The position numbers and the translations under genes were made by a program. The notes under the pieces are model-generated. The model worked only from the letters and a program-made list of their open reading frames with translations, searched no databases and was not told the DNA's origin. Below are positions 52,385 through 55,871 of a stretch of DNA of 55,871 bases, piece after piece (the stretch's first letter is position 1; every line of letters begins with the position of its first letter). This DNA comes from Ectothiorhodospiraceae bacterium WFHF3C12 (lineage in GTDB: Bacteria; Pseudomonadota; Gammaproteobacteria; Nitrococcales; Nitrococcaceae). The stretch covers positions 1 through 55,871 of the forward strand of contig JACDUA010000024.1 in the NCBI GenBank assembly GCA_013519935.1. Direction: 5' to 3'.

Positions 52385-53266
52385 TCAGCCCAGATGCACG
52401 CTCTCGCCGTCCACCTTGACGCGGCCCCGGGCGCGCAGCGTGGCGGTAGCGCCGCGCAGGCGCAGGGCTCCCGCCACCTCCGTCCATGAGCGTCCGGCCC
52501 TCACGTGCAGCAGATCGCGGACGTAGCTGTAGCTCCGATTGACCCGCTGGCGCAGACGGTCCGCGGCCACCTCGACAGTCGTGAACGCCGCGCTGGCGCA
52601 ACGGGCGCCCAGCTCCAGGGAGTCCACGCTGACCCGCGCGAGCCCCGAAAGCAGCTGGGTATCCCGGGCGACCAGGAACAACCGGTGGGCCGCCAGACGC
52701 ATGCAATCCGGCCCCAGCTCCAGCCGCGAGCGACCGGATGGACCGGCGCCGCCGTCCACGTCGATGTTCACCCCACGGCGTCCACGAATGGACACCCGGT
52801 CGGCATCCAGATGCAATCGTCCCGCCGCCGCCAGGCTCAGATCCCCCTGCGCTACCTCTAGGTCCAAATCGCCCTCGCTCACGCGTGCCGTGGAACGGCC
52901 CGTGCCCGGATCGTGCTCGAACAGCAGCGCACCGCGGCGGTCGCGGACCCGCAGGCGGATACCCGCCTCGTCCTCCACCAGTTCCGCCGCGGCGCCACCG
53001 GGCTCCTGCAGCCGTCGAGGGGCTGGTTCCGGTTCACCGCCGACCACACCGATGATCCAGGCACCGCCCTCGGGCGAACGCAGCACGAGGACATTCTCAC
53101 CGGGACGGGCGCCGGATACTGCCTGCCGAAGGGCAAGTACCTCGAAGGCTTCGCCGTCGCCCTCCCTTACCCACCATCGCTGATGGCCGTCGCGCTCGTG
53201 ACAGGCCATCACTCTGGCCGTGAACACCGAGGCGCCGGCTTCCGCCAAACTTGCAGCACCGATCAT
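52385..53266 (-). CDS. DUF3540 family T6SS-associated protein
   Basis: A 293-residue protein with an SH3/OB-like N-terminal part (ARPGENVLVLRSPEGGAWI) and a C-terminal stretch of beta-helix character (GDLDLEVAQGDLSLAAAGRL). The start is ATG 53266 with GGGAGG upstream; the open frame before it is not conserved. DUF3540 genes occur with DUF4150, DUF2169 and pentapeptide genes in T6SS loci, probably as spike-loading helpers. The direct role is not established. Confidence 0.82.
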   Translation of the reverse strand: MIGAASLAEAGASVFTARVMACHERDGHQRWWVREGDGEAFEVLALRQAVSGARPGENVLVLRSPEGGAWIIGVVGGEPEPAPRRLQEPGGAAAELVEDEAGIRLRVRDRRGALLFEHDPGTGRSTARVSEGDLDLEVAQGDLSLAAAGRLHLDADRVSIRGRRGVNIDVDGGAGPSGRSRLELGPDCMRLAAHRLFLVARDTQLLSGLARVSVDSLELGARCASAAFTTVEVAADRLRQRVNRSYSYVRDLLHVRAGRSWTEVAGALRLRGATATLRARGRVKVDGESVHLG

Positions 53267-53426
53267 GGCTCGTCCTCCCTGTTCCGGCCCGCATGACCCG
53301 CGGGCGTGTCGGCGGCACCGCCACCATTGAAGCCCAAAACCCGTCGACGGGCTACGGGATAACCACCAACCCACGTCCTCCAGAGTGCTCCTGCGACTCC
53401 GGAGGCGAAAACTGCCCGTCGCCGGG

Positions 53427-55280
53427 TCAATCGTCCAGCAGCGGCGGCATCCCCGGTGGCGAGAAGGTCTCTGCCGCGGCCCGATCGCGGTCCGTGCCCC
53501 GCGCCAGCGCCCTTTCGGTGGCGCTCCAGCGCACGGATTCCTCTTTACACCGGTGCAGGACCGCGCCCTGCAGCGCCGCCCCGGTGCCGTCCACGTCCCG
53601 AAGTGCGACCTCGGAAAGATCCGCGTAGTGCAGGCAGGCGCCGCGCAGGGTGACACCCTGCAGGGTCGCCCGCCCCAGCCGCAGGCCGGTGGCACGGACG
53701 CCGTCCAGGTCGCACAACTCCAGTGTCGCGCCGGACAGCGACGCGCCGTCCAGGACGGCCCCGTGCAGGTCGACCCGCGCGAGGCGGGCCCCGGTGAAAT
53801 CCGCAGACGCCAGCACCGCCCCGGAGAGTGTCACCCGCTCCAGCACCGCGGCCGTGAAGTCCGCCTGCGACAGGCCGCCACCCGAGAACGCCACGTTCTC
53901 CAGCATCGCCCCGGTCAGCACCGCGTTGGTCAAATCGCAATCCGTCAGGTGGCAGTCCTCCAGCCGGGCGCCGCCCAGGTCGGCCTGGACCAGTGACATA
54001 TCCCGCAGCACGGCGTTGCTCAGCGTCATGCCGGTCACGCTGGCGCCGGTCAGATCCGCGCCCTCCAGGTTCACCCCGGTCAACACGGCGGCTTCCAGCT
54101 GGGCCTCCACCAGCCCCGCGCCGGCCAGATCCGCGTCGGAAAGGTCGGCCCCGGTGAGATCGGCACCGCCCAGATCCGCCGCCGCCAGCCCCGCGCCACG
54201 CAGGTCGGCACCGGCCAGCACCGTGCCGGCCAGGCGCGCCCGACCCAGCGCCACACCGGCCAGGCAGGAGCCGGTCAGGTCGGCGTCTTCCAGCTCCATG
54301 CCGGTGAGATCACAGCCACGCCAGTCCGTCCCGGTCAGGCCCGCACCCGTGAACACCGCGCCGGTCACCCTCGCGGAGCGCAGGGAGGCACCGGTGAGAT
54401 CCGCCGTCGTGAGATCGCAGCCGTCCAGGACGGCTCCATCCAGGTGGGCACCGCTCAGGCTGGCCTCGGCAAGATGGGCATCCCTGAGACAGGCGCCGCG
54501 CAGGTCCGCGTCGTCCAGAAGTGTGCCGACCAGATCCACACCGCGGAGGTTGGCCTCCGCCAGCCGCGCCTGAGCCAGGCGCGCGCCCGGGAAGGCGGCG
54601 GCGGAGAGATCGGCACCGCGCAGGTCGACGCCGCTGAGATCGCTGTCCGCGAAGCGGCCTTGCAGACGCCCCGATGCAGGCGCGGTCATCCCGTGCAGCC
54701 GGCAGGCTTTGAGCTCACCGCTCCAATCGCCGCAGGCCGCCAGCGCGTTGTCAATCTGGCATTCAATGGCGAATATGTCGGCCATGTCGGCGCCGTCCAG
54801 CCGGCACCCGGTCATGTCCAGGCATTCCCACCGCGAGCCGGCGAGCATGGCGCCGCGCAGGTCGGTACCGTCTAGCAGGGTCCAGGCAAGCAGCGCCCCC
54901 TTGAGCACGGCCCCTTCCAGCACGGCACCACTGAGATTCGCATTGGAAAGGTCGGCATTGGACAGGTCCGCCTGCGCCAGCGAGGCACCGCGGAACCCCG
55001 CCATGGACAGGTCCGCCACCTGCAGGCAGGCGCCGCTTAGGTCCGCCTCACTGAAGTCAGCCAGCTCGGCCCCTACTCCCGTGAGGTTGGCACCCCGCAG
55101 ATCGGCACCGGCCAGCAGGCAGCGGCGCAGGTCACAGCCGGACAGGTCCGCCCCGGCCAGATCCACCCCGTTCAGGGCCTGGCCCTGCAGGGCCAGGCCG
55201 CGCAGCGCCAGCTCCCGTCCCGGGCGGCCCGCCGCCAGTGCCCGCAGGGCGGCATGAGCCTCGCTCGCGTCAGCCGCCAC
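53427..55280 (-). CDS. Very long pentapeptide-repeat protein
   Basis: A 617-residue protein. From about residue 30 to 585 it is a continuous A(D/N/x)LxG pentapeptide array (for example NGVDLAGADLSGCDLRR; ADLGGADLTGADLSDADLAG), which folds as a right-handed square beta helix. At four repeats per turn this gives close to 28 turns, roughly 13 nm by estimate. It ends with a short non-repeat tail (RDRAAAETFSPPGMPPLLDD). The start is GTG 55280 with GGAGG upstream. It lies between another pentapeptide gene and DUF3540, so a T6SS adaptor or scaffold role is inferred. Confidence 0.92.
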   Translation of the reverse strand: MAADASEAHAALRALAAGRPGRELALRGLALQGQALNGVDLAGADLSGCDLRRCLLAGADLRGANLTGVGAELADFSEADLSGACLQVADLSMAGFRGASLAQADLSNADLSNANLSGAVLEGAVLKGALLAWTLLDGTDLRGAMLAGSRWECLDMTGCRLDGADMADIFAIECQIDNALAACGDWSGELKACRLHGMTAPASGRLQGRFADSDLSGVDLRGADLSAAAFPGARLAQARLAEANLRGVDLVGTLLDDADLRGACLRDAHLAEASLSGAHLDGAVLDGCDLTTADLTGASLRSARVTGAVFTGAGLTGTDWRGCDLTGMELEDADLTGSCLAGVALGRARLAGTVLAGADLRGAGLAAADLGGADLTGADLSDADLAGAGLVEAQLEAAVLTGVNLEGADLTGASVTGMTLSNAVLRDMSLVQADLGGARLEDCHLTDCDLTNAVLTGAMLENVAFSGGGLSQADFTAAVLERVTLSGAVLASADFTGARLARVDLHGAVLDGASLSGATLELCDLDGVRATGLRLGRATLQGVTLRGACLHYADLSEVALRDVDGTGAALQGAVLHRCKEESVRWSATERALARGTDRDRAAAETFSPPGMPPLLDD

Positions 55281-55313
55281 CGCGTTCCTCCGGCAATCCG
55301 TGCAGCCCGGCGG

Positions 55314-55871
55314 TCATGACTCGCGCTCCAGCTTGGTGTTCAGGAGGATGGCCCCTTCCAGTCGCACGTCGTCAAGGACCGCGTCAAGGGTTTCCGCCTC
55401 GTAGAGATTGGCCCCGCTCAGGTCGGCGCCGCTGAAGTCCGCCCCCTCCAGTGTCGCCTGGAACAGGTCCACCTGGCGCAGGGTCGCGCCGTGCAAGCTC
55501 GCACGTTCCAGGTTGGCCTCCCGCAGCCGGGCCAGGGAGAGTACGGCGCCGCCGAGATCGGCCGCCGTGAAATCCGCGCGGGTGAGTTGCGCGGCCGTCA
55601 GGTCCACCCGCCGCAGGTCGGCGGCTTCCCACTGGGAGCCGGGTGCATGCACACCGGCGAGGACCGCCCCGACCAGGCCGGCCGCCTCGCCGAAGCGAGC
55701 TCCGGCGAGGTTGCCTCCGGTGAAGTCCGCGCCTGCGGCCGACACGGCACCGAAATCACAGTTGGAGAAGGCCCCTCGAAGCCGTGCGTCCTCCAGCCGC
55801 GCCCCCACGAAATCGCCGGCCTCCAGCCGCGCTTCGTCCAGACACGCGCCGCGCAGGTCCGCCCCGCTGAA
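55314..55871 (-). CDS. Pentapeptide-repeat protein (5' part beyond the window)
   Basis: An open frame from the right edge to 55314 with pentapeptide repeats throughout (FSGADLRGACLDEA; ADFTGGNLAGARF), ending LLNTKLERES. No start is visible, so it is partial. In comparable T6SS loci such repeats are often the C-terminal part of a DUF2169 protein; whether that is so here lies outside the window. It is 33 bases upstream of the long pentapeptide gene and very likely in its operon. Confidence 0.88.
   Translation of the reverse strand, partial: FSGADLRGACLDEARLEAGDFVGARLEDARLRGAFSNCDFGAVSAAGADFTGGNLAGARFGEAAGLVGAVLAGVHAPGSQWEAADLRRVDLTAAQLTRADFTAADLGGAVLSLARLREANLERASLHGATLRQVDLFQATLEGADFSGADLSGANLYEAETLDAVLDDVRLEGAILLNTKLERES

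Noticed and set aside
53650-54875. Long plus-strand open frames opposite the pentapeptide gene
   Set aside because: They are a by-product of the repeated pentapeptide codons on the minus strand; the translations are Ser/Ala/Pro/Arg-rich and match no family.
53427-55871. CRISPR-like or tandem DNA repeat array
   Set aside because: The periodicity is 15 bases and coding (pentapeptides), without conserved direct repeats or spacers.

Overview
The window is GC-rich DNA from a Gram-negative bacterium. The ffs-dnaX neighbourhood, a TtpC/TonB2-type energy cluster, a DUF1820 gene and a Pseudomonas H1-like type VI secretion (T6SS) locus point to Gammaproteobacteria. A halophilic or purple-sulfur-type lineage such as Ectothiorhodospiraceae is a guess I cannot confirm. 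Genes are tightly packed with many 4-nt stop/start overlaps.

Region 1 (1-12.5 kb) is mixed housekeeping and accessory DNA: the 5' part of dnaX, a small sulfotransferase, SRP RNA, an SDR reductase, a PolX-like helix-hairpin-helix protein, a divergent MFS/LysR pair, a PepSY membrane pair behind a recognisable promoter, and a LysM outer-membrane protein carrying two copies of a beta-barrel. From 10.3 to 11.1 kb lies a patchwork of tRNA-Ser(GGA): one intact gene, one copy split in its T loop, further fragments, and three members of a roughly 76-82 bp three-hairpin element. DUF1820, YjbQ and an unknown small protein follow.

Region 2 (12.5-22.6 kb, minus strand) is one probable operon: DUF3450, TtpC-like, ExbB, ExbD, TonB, TPR protein, TonB-dependent receptor, beta-helix surface lipoprotein. 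It reads as a complete energised outer-membrane uptake system with its own motor.

Region 3 (23.1-28.8 kb, plus strand) is a second, divergently transcribed envelope operon: a caspase-like (C14) lipoprotein with Sel1 repeats and coiled coil, a small secreted protein, ExbB, two ExbD proteins (the second has Asn where the proton-carrying Asp should be), a long TonB, and an alpha/beta-hydrolase lipoprotein. I consider this the best candidate for an undescribed system.

Region 4 (28.8-55.9 kb, almost all minus strand) is a T6SS locus in the order tssA-B-C-hcp-E-F-G-H-(unknown)-fha-J-K-L-M-tagF/pppA-ppkA. The kinase, phosphatase, FHA protein and TagF form the threonine-phosphorylation control circuit. 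Upstream is a spike-loading or cargo module: DUF4150 PAAR-like, DUF3540 and two pentapeptide-repeat proteins, the last cut by the window edge. No VgrG and no recognisable toxin lie inside the window; they may lie just beyond its right end.
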